Part shown: piece by piece, positions 20,658 through 30,066 of the stretch | How positions within the stretch are numbered: the first letter of the stretch is position 1 | How the letters are laid out: every line of letters begins with the position of its first letter | Source of the DNA: Methanobacteriota archaeon | GTDB lineage: Archaea; Thermoplasmatota; E2; DHVEG-1 | NCBI GenBank assembly: GCA_026394495.1 | Contig: JAPKYE010000059.1 | Span: 1 to 33,472 of the forward strand | Reading direction: 5' to 3' | Length of the DNA: 33,472 nt | The notes under the pieces: model-generated | Databases searched by the model: none | What the model was told of the DNA's origin: nothing | What the model saw: only the letters and a program-made list of their open reading frames with translations | Made by a program: the position numbers and the translations under genes

Positions 20658-21716
20658 ATGAAAAGAACGAACCTGACATCCAACGAACACAATGTCCTCT
20701 ACGGTCTGACGAAATACCCTCATATAAGCGACAGCGAACTTTCCACAATACTACATGTAAAAATGTCGACACTAACCTCAATCAAACGCAGACTTAAAGA
20801 ACGAAAACTATTCAAAACACTTACCATACCACTCATAAACCGATTAGGATGTGAACTACTCAGCGTAATCTACATGCAATATAACCCCGTCATCCCGCTT
20901 GAAGAACGTGTGCAGACCACCAAAAAAACCATCGAGGTTTTCGATGAAATATTTTTTTCTGCGGGAGAACAAGAGAAAGGATTTTCCATTAGCCTAGCTA
21001 AAAACTACACGGATGTCGAACGCATCAACGAAATCAGAACGGAGACTTTCGGTCGGATGGGTTTACTGGAAGACGAATACCCTCATGAGGTGATTTTCCC
21101 TTTCGAAACCAGCCATATCGACCGTTTTTTCGATTATTCACGACTCCTCCACCAAACGTTCTCTCTTACAGAAGCAGATCCCCCACAATCAAACAGGGAA
21201 TGGTTCACCCCAATCGATTGCGTGGATCTTTCCATCAAGGAAAGAAGAGTCTATATCGCACTTGTGGAACACCCAGATGCGACCGCTCAACAAATCGCTG
21301 ATGTCGTCGGTCTTTCGCGGCATACCATTACACGGATGAAAGAGCGGTTTTTCACCGACGGGTTACTTCGACAAATCGTTCTTCCTCACCTTGCAGAACT
21401 TGGGTTTGAGCTGCTGGTTTTCTCCCATATCACCTTTAACCTACACCGCTTCCCCTCAACAGAGGAAATCGCGTTTCTCGACACCCCATCCACCGTGTTT
21501 TTCTCACGAAGAAAATTTGAGGCCGTCCTCATCTCAGCATATCAAACCTATCAAGAATATAAAGAGGATGAAATGAAAAAAATACGCTACCTCAAAGAAA
21601 AAAACCTGATCGTGTCACCGCCTGTGATTCAACCATATTCATTTAATCGTATGGTCAATATCAAGGATTTTACGTTTGCTCCGATAGCAAAAAAAGTCGT
21701 TGCAACATTGCAATAA
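20658..21716 (+). CDS. transcriptional regulator with two winged-HTH units
   Basis: Two HTH-like segments (LTSNEHNVLYGLTKYPHISDSELSTILHVKMSTLTSIKRRLKERKLF and LSIKERRVYIALVEHPDATAQQIADVVGLSRHTITRMKERFFTDGLL), each followed by a related alpha/beta domain. Confidence 0.75.
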   Translation: MKRTNLTSNEHNVLYGLTKYPHISDSELSTILHVKMSTLTSIKRRLKERKLFKTLTIPLINRLGCELLSVIYMQYNPVIPLEERVQTTKKTIEVFDEIFFSAGEQEKGFSISLAKNYTDVERINEIRTETFGRMGLLEDEYPHEVIFPFETSHIDRFFDYSRLLHQTFSLTEADPPQSNREWFTPIDCVDLSIKERRVYIALVEHPDATAQQIADVVGLSRHTITRMKERFFTDGLLRQIVLPHLAELGFELLVFSHITFNLHRFPSTEEIAFLDTPSTVFFSRRKFEAVLISAYQTYQEYKEDEMKKIRYLKEKNLIVSPPVIQPYSFNRMVNIKDFTFAPIAKKVVATLQ

Positions 21717-21914
21717 TCGCCCATTATTTTTTCAAAATATCGCATCATTTTTTTCTCAATGAAACATGTTGTTATTCCTGGTATTTTAATAGTAATTATG
21801 AAAAACTACTTATATTGAGATTCTATTCGGGCAACCCTCCTAACTGTATCTTGAAGGCATGTCTCATAACATTATCGTTGTCTTCAATAAAATAAAAAAG
21901 GACGAGGAAAAAAT

Positions 21915-23870
21915 ATGCCAAGCGAAAACATATCTGTATTGTTGGATGAGAAACGGGTTTTTAAACCCTCAAAAGAATTTGTTGATCAAACGAATGTAAA
22001 GCAGTGGATGGACGAACATAAAATCAAAACCATCGATGATCTGTACAAGAAAGCAGAGAACTGGGAATGGTTCTGGGGTGAGGCAGCAAAAGAACTCCTT
22101 GAATTTTATACCCCTTATAAAAAAGTTGTTGAATGGAATGCCCCCTGGGTGAAATGGTTTGTTGGTGCGAAATACAACATTGTCCATGATGCAGTTGATA
22201 AACATGCGAAATCCTGGCGGAAAAACAAGGTTGCAATTATTTTTGAAGGCGAACCCGGTGACGTCCGCAAACTCACCTATAACGATCTGTACATCGAAGT
22301 AAATAAACTTGCAAACGCACTGAAGAAACTTGGTGTGAACAAAGGTGATCGAGTTGGAATTTATCTTCCTATGATCCCTGAACTTCCGATTGCGATGCTT
22401 GCTTGTGCAAAGATAGGTGCGATTCATTCAGTTGTCTTTTCCGGATTCAGTGCTGTTGCGTTCCGTGACCGTATGCTTGATTGTGAAGCAAAAGCAGTGA
22501 TCACCTGTGATAGTTTCTGGCGCCGTGGCAAAAAAGTACCATTGAAAACACAGACCGATGAAGCAATAAAAGATGCACCCAGTGTAAAGAATGTTATTGT
22601 CTACAAGAGAACAAATGATCCTGTGAACTGGACAAACAACCGTGATTTCTGGTGGCATGAGATCACAAAAGATATGTCAAAGGAATGCCCAACAGAACAA
22701 CTTGATGCAAACGATCCACTATATTTCTTATATACTTCCGGGACAACCGGGAAACCAAAAGGAATAATTCATGCCCATGCTGGGTATGCGGTTGGGACTG
22801 CGCTCACCCTCAAATGGGTTTTTGATATGAAAGACGAGGATATTTACTGGTGTGCAGCTGATGTAGGCTGGGTCACTGGACACTCCTATATTGTGTATGC
22901 GCCGCTCATCCTTGGGGCAACCTCAATTATTTATGAGGGAGCACCGGATTGGCCGCAACAGGACCGCTGGTGGGATATCATCGAGCGATATGGTGCGACT
23001 ATTCTATACACATCTCCAACAAGTGTGCGACTGTTTATGCGGTTTGGGGAAGACTGGCCGAAGAAACACGATCTGAGCAGCCTGCGGTTACTCGGGTCAG
23101 TCGGTGAACCGATTAACCCAGAAGCCTGGATGTGGTACTACAGAAACATCGGTCATGAGAAATGTCCGATTATGGATACCTGGTGGCAGACTGAGACCGG
23201 TCATTTCGTGATATCACCATTACCAATTACTCCGTTGAAGCCTGGGTCTGCAACAAAAGCGCTTCCGGGTATGTCCGCTGAAGTGTATAACGAAGAAGGA
23301 AAAGCTGTGCAGAATGCAGGCGGTAATCTCGTACTTACCCATCCGTGGCCTGGGATGCTTCGAGGGATATATAAGAACCCGGATCGGTATGAGCAGACCT
23401 ACTGGAGCAGATTTAAGAATGTGTATCTTGCGGGTGATGTCACCCGTAAAGATGATGATGGATATTTCTGGATTCAGGGCCGCGCTGATGACGTACTCAA
23501 GATATCCGGTCATCGTATCGGTAACTCGGAGGTTGAATCTGCTCTTGTGAGTCATCCGATGGTCGCAGAATCGGCAGTCATTGGAAAACCCCATGAACTG
23601 AAAGGAGAATCCATCACTGCGTATGTGGTGCTCAAGAAAGGTATTCAACCCAGTGAAGATCTCCGGAAAACACTTACCGATCATGTCTCTAAAGAGCTTG
23701 GGAAAATCGCAAAACCTGATGAGATATGGTTTGTGTCTGATGTACCGAAGACCCGCAGTGGTAAGATCATGCGTCGGGTAATCCGCGCAAAAGCCATGGG
23801 TCAAGACGTCGGTGACACATCAACACTTGCGAACCCTGAAGCAGTTGATGAAATCGGCAAGGCAGTGTAA
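21915..23870 (+). CDS. acs: acetyl-CoA synthetase (AMP-forming)
   Basis: [73 protein letters not shown]-terminal [19 protein letters not shown]. Confidence 0.95.
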   Translation: MPSENISVLLDEKRVFKPSKEFVDQTNVKQWMDEHKIKTIDDLYKKAENWEWFWGEAAKELLEFYTPYKKVVEWNAPWVKWFVGAKYNIVHDAVDKHAKSWRKNKVAIIFEGEPGDVRKLTYNDLYIEVNKLANALKKLGVNKGDRVGIYLPMIPELPIAMLACAKIGAIHSVVFSGFSAVAFRDRMLDCEAKAVITCDSFWRRGKKVPLKTQTDEAIKDAPSVKNVIVYKRTNDPVNWTNNRDFWWHEITKDMSKECPTEQLDANDPLYFLYTSGTTGKPKGIIHAHAGYAVGTALTLKWVFDMKDEDIYWCAADVGWVTGHSYIVYAPLILGATSIIYEGAPDWPQQDRWWDIIERYGATILYTSPTSVRLFMRFGEDWPKKHDLSSLRLLGSVGEPINPEAWMWYYRNIGHEKCPIMDTWWQTETGHFVISPLPITPLKPGSATKALPGMSAEVYNEEGKAVQNAGGNLVLTHPWPGMLRGIYKNPDRYEQTYWSRFKNVYLAGDVTRKDDDGYFWIQGRADDVLKISGHRIGNSEVESALVSHPMVAESAVIGKPHELKGESITAYVVLKKGIQPSEDLRKTLTDHVSKELGKIAKPDEIWFVSDVPKTRSGKIMRRVIRAKAMGQDVGDTSTLANPEAVDEIGKAV

Positions 23871-24040
23871 ATACACTCCTTGTGTTTCTTCTTATCTTTT
23901 TCTTTTCTTTCCTGTTTTTTTACTTGTTTGTTTTCTACTTTTGTTTTTTTGGGTACCAAGTGTAAAGACACAGGGTACCACTTGTACAATAAGATGTTTT
24001 AAAGAAAACAGACCAAGAAGGATATGGTAAGCGAGATATT

Positions 24041-24175
24041 ATGAATACCGCAGAACAAGTAAAAAAGCTGTACGAGGATGCAGTGGTAAACCATATGCTT
24101 GGTAAAGGATATTCTGAGGAGCGCGTTCGTGCAGAGGCGCAGAAGATATCAAATATCATTGTAAAGAATGAGTAG
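24041..24175 (+). CDS. small ORF, 44 aa helical hypothetical
   Basis: MNTAEQVKKLYEDAVVNHMLGKGYSEERVRAEAQKISNIIVKNE; TATA-like TTTTAAAG about 40 nt upstream; not in the ORF track. Confidence 0.5.
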   Translation: MNTAEQVKKLYEDAVVNHMLGKGYSEERVRAEAQKISNIIVKNE

Positions 24176-24398
24176 TTGAAGGATACGAACAGCATCGTTG
24201 TTAAGAGTATGGTATGATTGGTGCGGTGGTATCTACATTTGGTGTTATCACTATTTTTTTACAGGGTGTGCGTTCTTTATAAAGCCGTATCTTAAGAATT
24301 ATTGGAACTGATCTTTTATTTTTCTCCTTATGTGGTATTTTCTTTGAACTGTCATTCTGTCACGACAGGTATATAAACAATGACAGTTAAAGTATATC

Positions 24399-24530
24399 AT
24401 GAGAAAGAATAACAAAGGTGGTAGGAAAAAGATGGTTGATATAAAAATCCAGGCGACAACAATAGCTATTGGAGTAGCTTCTGGCATTACCCCGTTATTG
24501 TGTAAAGGGATAACGCCATTTCAGTTCTAA
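24399..24530 (+). CDS. small ORF (43 aa, or 32 aa from ATG at 24432) hypothetical peptide
   Basis: MRKNNKGGRKKMVDIKIQATTIAIGVASGITPLLCKGITPFQF; TATA-like GGTATATAAAC near 24368-24378 and an AAAGGTGGTAGG SD-like stretch before the internal ATG. Confidence 0.35.
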   Translation: MRKNNKGGRKKMVDIKIQATTIAIGVASGITPLLCKGITPFQF

Positions 24531-24552
24531 AAATTTTATTCCATAAATATTT

Positions 24553-25539
24553 TTAGATTTCTGGAATAAAACGTAGTTTATAATTTTTTGCTACAGTGAA
24601 GTAGTCGTATTTTCTGATTGCTCCGGGAAATTTTAGATGAATATCATCCATAATCTGATTAAGTTTATCAGAATCTTCTAAATAAAATTCCAATTCTAGA
24701 TCGGAGACACCTGCGGATGTCCCTATAAATGTTAGATACGGATTATTTTTAATGTAATTCGTGATATGATTGCGTTGTGTATGTTCTTTGAGATGTGCAT
24801 CAATTTTAAAATGTTTTAAACCAAATTTTGAGATGTCAATGCCAATACGAAATGCTTGAATAACTCCTGATTTCGTAAGATTATTAAGTCGATAGTTTAT
24901 TGTTTGCGAAGAACAATTCAATTTTTCCGCAAGATTAATAAGTGGGATTCGTGCATTTTCTGCTATTAGGTTTAGAAGGTGGTAATCGGTTTCATCAATA
25001 TCAACGAGTTCTGCTCTTCCACCTGTGATTTCATATTTTAAACGGTCTAGATCTTTAGTTTCTTCTAACAGAAGATATGAATTTCTATATGTATACCATT
25101 TTACATACAAAGAAAAAACTTTTTCTGCAAAATAATCTCCATAGTTATCAAGCATTTTTTCCCAGAAATGATAAAAATCATTGATATTTTTAATCCAAAG
25201 AAAAACCACCAAATCATATCTTCCAATAATTGAGTTGATAACACAAGTATGCTTTTCTTTAATAAGATATTCAATAACTTTATTCTTGATATCTGGGGTA
25301 GCATATTGGAATACCAGGTAGAAACGAAAAACATTATAACCCAACTTATATGCATCAATGAGCGTCCAAAAATTTTTTATAATTCCTTCATCCTGCATCC
25401 GTTGAACTCGATATACAACCATGTCCTTCTTTAATCCTACTTTTTTACCGATTTGGGTGAACGATTGTCTGGCGTCTAAATCTAATTCGTAGAGTATTTT
25501 TCTGTCTTTAATATCTATGGGCGTCATAGGTTTCTGCAA
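24553..25539 (-). CDS. Lrp/AsnC-family regulator with duplicated HTH + RAM-like units
   Basis: IDIKDRKILYELDLDARQSFTQIGKKVGLKKDMVVYRVQRMQDEGIIKNFWTLID and IDETDYHLLNLIAENARIPLINLAEKLNCSSQTINYRLNNLTKSGVIQAFRIGID. Confidence 0.85.
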   Translation of the reverse strand: MQKPMTPIDIKDRKILYELDLDARQSFTQIGKKVGLKKDMVVYRVQRMQDEGIIKNFWTLIDAYKLGYNVFRFYLVFQYATPDIKNKVIEYLIKEKHTCVINSIIGRYDLVVFLWIKNINDFYHFWEKMLDNYGDYFAEKVFSLYVKWYTYRNSYLLLEETKDLDRLKYEITGGRAELVDIDETDYHLLNLIAENARIPLINLAEKLNCSSQTINYRLNNLTKSGVIQAFRIGIDISKFGLKHFKIDAHLKEHTQRNHITNYIKNNPYLTFIGTSAGVSDLELEFYLEDSDKLNQIMDDIHLKFPGAIRKYDYFTVAKNYKLRFIPEI

Positions 25540-25656
25540 GAATGAGAATCATCTGGGTATTTTAGAGTTTTTCCAGTGTTTTTCCTACCGTTTTTCGGTA
25601 CAGTTTGTACAACAAATCTTATATGTTAAATACATATGTCACATCGGTTAAGCCCA

Positions 25657-26004
25657 TCATTCCTCCCTAAATCTCTGTCGATTAACATGGGGATCAAATG
25701 CCTGGCAATCGTATAAACTGTAGAAATCCATCAGGTCCATTTTGATATTCAGATAATGCAGTAACGCTGTGAGATGTTTACCTGCAGTTTCAGAGAATAT
25801 GGTGCTCCAGCGCAGATGTGTAAAACGAACTGCTTCTTTGCCTTTGGCCTCAGCCATCCTTCGAACAAGGTTGTAAATCAGCCTACTAACAAGAAGTGTA
25901 AGTATAGCCACCCAAATCAAGGCCTCAACGATATTTGCATTGGTAGTTTTGATCATATCCAAAGCATATTTACTCTTAAGTTCTTTGAATATAAGTTCTA
26001 TCCG
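25657..26004 (-). pseudogene. 5'-truncated transposase (IS4-like C-terminal fragment)
   Basis: RIELIFKELKSKYALDMIKTTNANIVEALIWVAILTLLVSRLIYNLVRRMAEAKGKEAVRF..., C-terminal part of IS4-type DDE transposases; in-frame stop immediately upstream at 26005-26007. Confidence 0.75.
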
Positions 26005-26181
26005 TTAGTCATCGGTTAAGGGCATTTTACTGTGGTTCAGCTTCATTCATGGCTCATATTTAGTACCCTAACTCGATGCCAAAGATTGTTTGTCAACAGG
26101 AGAAAACAGCCTATTTCTGCTTGATTATGGTTACATGTAAAGAATTTGTTGGTAAAAGTTACCTATATTACTCATATTTTG

Positions 26182-26400
26182 CTAAAACTTCTGGATAGCC
26201 TTCATGATTTCCTTATTATATTCCTTTTTGATCCGTATATGTCTGATTATTGCGCAATAGAGTTCTCCCTTCAACTTTTCTGAATCGATTCTTTTCTCCA
26301 TCCTTCCTTGATATTTCCAGATTTGTTTCTTCTGTTTAGGATCCCACTTCACTTCATAAGCATACTTACAGCCTTTAATCGTCTTTATTACCTGCGTCAT
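26182..26400 (-). CDS. small ORF inside the IS remnant, possible transposase N-terminal fragment or passenger
   Basis: MTQVIKTIKGCKYAYEVKWDPKQKKQIWKYQGRMEKRIDSEKLKGELYCAIIRHIRIKKEYNKEIMKAIQKF; beta-hairpin-like start reminiscent of transposase N-termini. Confidence 0.35.
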   Translation of the reverse strand: MTQVIKTIKGCKYAYEVKWDPKQKKQIWKYQGRMEKRIDSEKLKGELYCAIIRHIRIKKEYNKEIMKAIQKF

Positions 26401-26568
26401 AGTTAATATTGGTAACTTGTTATCAATAGTTGATCTAATCTGTTGAAACCATGTTATTTTGATCCTTGTATTTTCTTAACCGATGACACATGAATTGTAC
26501 ATTTAAAAGACAGAAAAAGCCATTTCAAGAGTTAACTATATAAACATTTTCATGATTGAAACCTATGG

Positions 26569-28491
26569 ATGGAGATGTACGACAAGAAATCAGTGTTACT
26601 TCTTTCGATGCCGTTTGCAGGCGCTGCTATCCCATCTATACAACTTCCAATATTGGAAGGATATCTCAAGAAACGAGGTATCAATGTTTCGACGCGTCAT
26701 CTGTATTTGAAAGCAGCTGAGCATTATGGAATAAATAACTATAATTTTTTGATTTATCCACCAAACGATTCGTATACTGCACAGATGCTTTTTTCTAAAT
26801 ATGTGTTTCCTGAACACTGGGAAATAAACATCGAAAAATTTCAACAATATTTTCAGAAACAATCATCTCAAAATACAGAAATCCAAACCAATTTTACGTT
26901 TGAGATGTATATTCAACGAACAGATATATTCTATGAATGGGTCCTTAACCAAGTTGACTGGAGGGCATATGACATTATTGGGTTTACTTTAAATTACGGA
27001 CAATTGTTGCCATCACTTGCGATTGCGAAAAAAATCAAGGAACTTCAGCCGGAAAAAAAGATTATTTTCGGGGGCAGTCGAACCGTTGGAACAATGGGCG
27101 TTCGCGTATTAGAGACGTTTCCCTATGTTGATTTCATTGTTTCAGGCGATGGCGAGGAAGCATTGTATCGCATTGCGTCAGACTTTGATCATTTAGAATC
27201 AATACCACGACTCATGTATAAAAAAGAAAATGAAGTTCTCTGGAATAAATCTGAGGGGATTGTTGATATTAATCAACTGTCTGTTCCATCGTACGATTCG
27301 TTTTATGCAGAGCTAAACACTGTATCGGAAGAAGTGCAGCAATATTTTCATTATTACGGCAGGCTCCCTGTGGAAATCTCGCGGGGATGTTGGTGGAATC
27401 GCTGTAGTTTTTGTAACTTGAATCTCCAACATCCAACATATCGAGAAAAAACCGTGGAAAAGATTGTTGAAGAGATTCAGTTATTATCAGATAAATATAA
27501 GATGCTGTCATTTCAGATCATTGGGAACACACTGTTAAAAAAAGACTATGGAAATCTATGCGAAAAAATCAAAAAGTTCGGAAAGGATTTTTCGTTTTTT
27601 GTTGAAGCACGTGCCGGACAACTCGCCAGTACGGACTACACGATGTTAAAAGACACAGGGTTTACCACAATTCAAACCGGGATTGAATCCTTCAGCCCGC
27701 ATTACCTAAAAAAAATGAACAAGGGAGCCAGAGTGATTGATAACGTCGCAGCATTAAAATTCTGTAAGGAGAACGGAATTATCAATGCGTATAATCTCAT
27801 TATCGATTATCCAAATGAGGAACCAGTTGATTTTGAAGAGACAAAAAAGAATATCCAGTTGTTTAAACAATATCTTGACCCGCCGCAAATCTGTTCCCTT
27901 CGCGTATTATATGGAAGCCCTATTCATCAGAATCCTTCAGAATATAATATCGAATCATTGACGTTTGTACCAATTGATCAACTCATGTACCCACAAGAAG
28001 TGTTAGAAAAAGGGTTCAACTTCGTCTCTGATTTCAAGAAAAGAATCGATTACGGAATAAATGATTGGAATGCGCTTGTAGATGACTGGAAGAAAGAACG
28101 AGAACGACTTCAACTCGAAGGACTCAAACGACAAACACCAATCGACCAATTTATTTTTTATTTTGTTGACGGCGCCAGTTTCATAAAAATCTATGACAAA
28201 CGACAAGCAGATGTGAAAATCTATGTGCTCGATGAACGAGAGCGGATGGTTTTTCTCTCTTGTATTGACGTGATTTCATTTCAAGAAATACAAGATCGTT
28301 ATCCACATATTCCTGAGTATGAGCTTGCTGCAATACTTGATTCCTTTGAACATAACGGTCTTGTATTTTGCGAAGACGAATACTACCTTTGTCTCCCGTT
28401 GCAATATAGCCTTCTGTTTGGTACGCAACAAAAAAACATTACACAAAACAAAAATCAGACAACAGTTATATCTTGTGAATCAAACATCTAA
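26569..28491 (+). CDS. B12-binding/radical SAM protein, RiPP-maturation-type
   Basis: N-terminal cobalamin-binding-like domain (IIGFTLNYGQLLPSLAIAKKIKELQPEKKIIFGGSRTVG) and radical SAM motif EISRGCWWNRCSFCNLNLQHPTYREKTVEKIVEEIQLL, resembling the RiPP maturation radical SAM C-methyltransferase family; C-terminal winged-HTH-like tail. Confidence 0.7.
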   Translation: MEMYDKKSVLLLSMPFAGAAIPSIQLPILEGYLKKRGINVSTRHLYLKAAEHYGINNYNFLIYPPNDSYTAQMLFSKYVFPEHWEINIEKFQQYFQKQSSQNTEIQTNFTFEMYIQRTDIFYEWVLNQVDWRAYDIIGFTLNYGQLLPSLAIAKKIKELQPEKKIIFGGSRTVGTMGVRVLETFPYVDFIVSGDGEEALYRIASDFDHLESIPRLMYKKENEVLWNKSEGIVDINQLSVPSYDSFYAELNTVSEEVQQYFHYYGRLPVEISRGCWWNRCSFCNLNLQHPTYREKTVEKIVEEIQLLSDKYKMLSFQIIGNTLLKKDYGNLCEKIKKFGKDFSFFVEARAGQLASTDYTMLKDTGFTTIQTGIESFSPHYLKKMNKGARVIDNVAALKFCKENGIINAYNLIIDYPNEEPVDFEETKKNIQLFKQYLDPPQICSLRVLYGSPIHQNPSEYNIESLTFVPIDQLMYPQEVLEKGFNFVSDFKKRIDYGINDWNALVDDWKKERERLQLEGLKRQTPIDQFIFYFVDGASFIKIYDKRQADVKIYVLDERERMVFLSCIDVISFQEIQDRYPHIPEYELAAILDSFEHNGLVFCEDEYYLCLPLQYSLLFGTQQKNITQNKNQTTVISCESNI

Positions 28492-28593
28492 TTAATCACA
28501 AACAACTCTTAGTTATATCAGACACATAAATGTATTCCACGATGGATTAAATGTTTTTCTTTTCCATCGCAGTTAATCTTATTTGTACCAACA

Positions 28594-29475
28594 TTGATTC
28601 CTGAAATGAAACCAATGGACGAACAACACATCATACAAGGCCTTGTTTTCCTTCTTAAAAAAGCACAAACAGAACTTCCATCAGACGTTGTAACCGCTTT
28701 AAAACAAGCATACAAAAAGGAGACAGGAATAGCAAAAATACAGCTTGAAATAATACTCAAAAACATCACTCTCGCAAAAAAAATCAAACACCCCATCTGT
28801 CAAGATACAGGTATGCATAGTTTTTTCATAACAATTGGATATGAATCACCTTACATCAAACACCTAAAAAAACTTATAACAAAAGCAATAAAAACCGCTA
28901 CAAAAGAAATCCCGTTACGACCAAACACCGTCGACCCAATCACCGGAAAAAACCACAACGACAACCTCGGCGGTCAGGCTCCTTTTATCGTCTGGGATTT
29001 TACTGGCGGATCTGATGTAGAGATCACGGTGCTTCCGAAAGGAAACGGCAGCGAAAACATGAGTGCACTTGCAATGCTTAACCCAAGTGACGGCATCACA
29101 GGTGCCATGGATTTCATCGTCGAAACCATCAGAAAAGCCGGTGGAAATCCCTGCCCACCAACCATTATTGGTGTAGGGCTCGGCGGTGCTGCAGACTCAG
29201 TTATGAACCTTGGAAAACATGCTTTGCTACGCCCAGTGGGTATAAGAAATTCAAACCCAAAGATCGCATCCCTTGAAAAACAACTCATCACCAGACTCAA
29301 CAAACTAGGGGTTGGCCCGATGGGCCTTGGGGGAAAAACAACGGTGCTTGATGTCCATATAAAAACAGCGTATCGACATCCAGCAAGCTTTCCTGTAGGT
29401 GTCGTTGTTCAATGTTGGGCAAATCGACGCGCACAGATGGTTCTTCATGCTGATGGTAGCTGGGAAGTGAAATAA
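28594..29475 (+). CDS. class I fumarate hydratase, alpha (N-terminal) subunit
   Basis: HPICQDTGMHSFFITIGYES, NPITGKNHNDNLGGQAPFIVWDF-type region, GGNPCPPTIIGVGLGG, GPMGLGGKTTVLDVHI. Start uncertain (TTG 28594, ATG 28606 or 28615). Confidence 0.85.
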   Translation: MIPEMKPMDEQHIIQGLVFLLKKAQTELPSDVVTALKQAYKKETGIAKIQLEIILKNITLAKKIKHPICQDTGMHSFFITIGYESPYIKHLKKLITKAIKTATKEIPLRPNTVDPITGKNHNDNLGGQAPFIVWDFTGGSDVEITVLPKGNGSENMSALAMLNPSDGITGAMDFIVETIRKAGGNPCPPTIIGVGLGGAADSVMNLGKHALLRPVGIRNSNPKIASLEKQLITRLNKLGVGPMGLGGKTTVLDVHIKTAYRHPASFPVGVVVQCWANRRAQMVLHADGSWEVK

Positions 29476-29478
29476 CCT

Positions 29479-30024
29479 ATGATATATCACCTTGATCTCC
29501 CACTTAGCAGTAAAGATGTGAAACAACTCAAGGTTGGTGATGTCCTCTATGTCACAGGGAAATTGTTTACCGCCCGTGATAAAGCACATCAGAAACTCGC
29601 TAAAGCTAAAAATATTCCTTTTAATCCAAAAGAGATGGTGTTGTATCACAGTGGTCCTCTCATGAAAAAAACAAAAAACAGGTGGCAGGTGATTTCTGCA
29701 GGACCAACAACAAGTGGCCGTATGGAAAAATTTGAAGGAAATATCATAAAAAAATATGGTGTCACATTAATCATCGGCAAAGCAGGTATGGGAGAAAAAA
29801 CGAAAAATGCCTTAAAAAAATACGGTGCTGTATACGCATCGTTTCCTGGGGGTGCAGGATTAGTTGCTGCACAAACCGTAATCAATGTTCCTGCAGTCTA
29901 CTGGCTTGAGGAACTCGGGATGCCGGAAGCAGTCTGGATTCTCGAAGTAAAAGAGTTCGGACCCCTTGTTGTCTCCATGGATACAAGGGGAAACACCCTT
30001 TATTCCCCCAAGGAATACATTTAA
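29479..30024 (+). CDS. class I fumarate hydratase, beta (C-terminal) subunit
   Basis: LKVGDVLYVTGKLFTARDKAHQKL, YHSGPLMKK, SAGPTTSGRMEKFEGNIIKKYGVTLIIGKAGMG. Confidence 0.88.
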   Translation: MIYHLDLPLSSKDVKQLKVGDVLYVTGKLFTARDKAHQKLAKAKNIPFNPKEMVLYHSGPLMKKTKNRWQVISAGPTTSGRMEKFEGNIIKKYGVTLIIGKAGMGEKTKNALKKYGAVYASFPGGAGLVAAQTVINVPAVYWLEELGMPEAVWILEVKEFGPLVVSMDTRGNTLYSPKEYI

Positions 30025-30066
30025 ATGTAAATAAACCTATTATATTAATAAAGAGGATAAATAAAA

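Larger units (their letters stand above)
25637..26490. mobile_element. degenerate composite IS remnant bounded by 16-bp imperfect inverted repeats
   Basis: TGTCACATCGGTTAAG (25637-25652) versus reverse complement of CTTAACCGATGACACA (26475-26490): 14/16 identical. A third copy TTAGTCATCGGTTAAG lies at 26005-26020. Confidence 0.6.

Noticed and set aside
22024-23804. Long minus-strand ORFs within acs, acn, icd, acl and iorA regions
   Set aside because: Shadow ORFs antisense to strongly supported genes.
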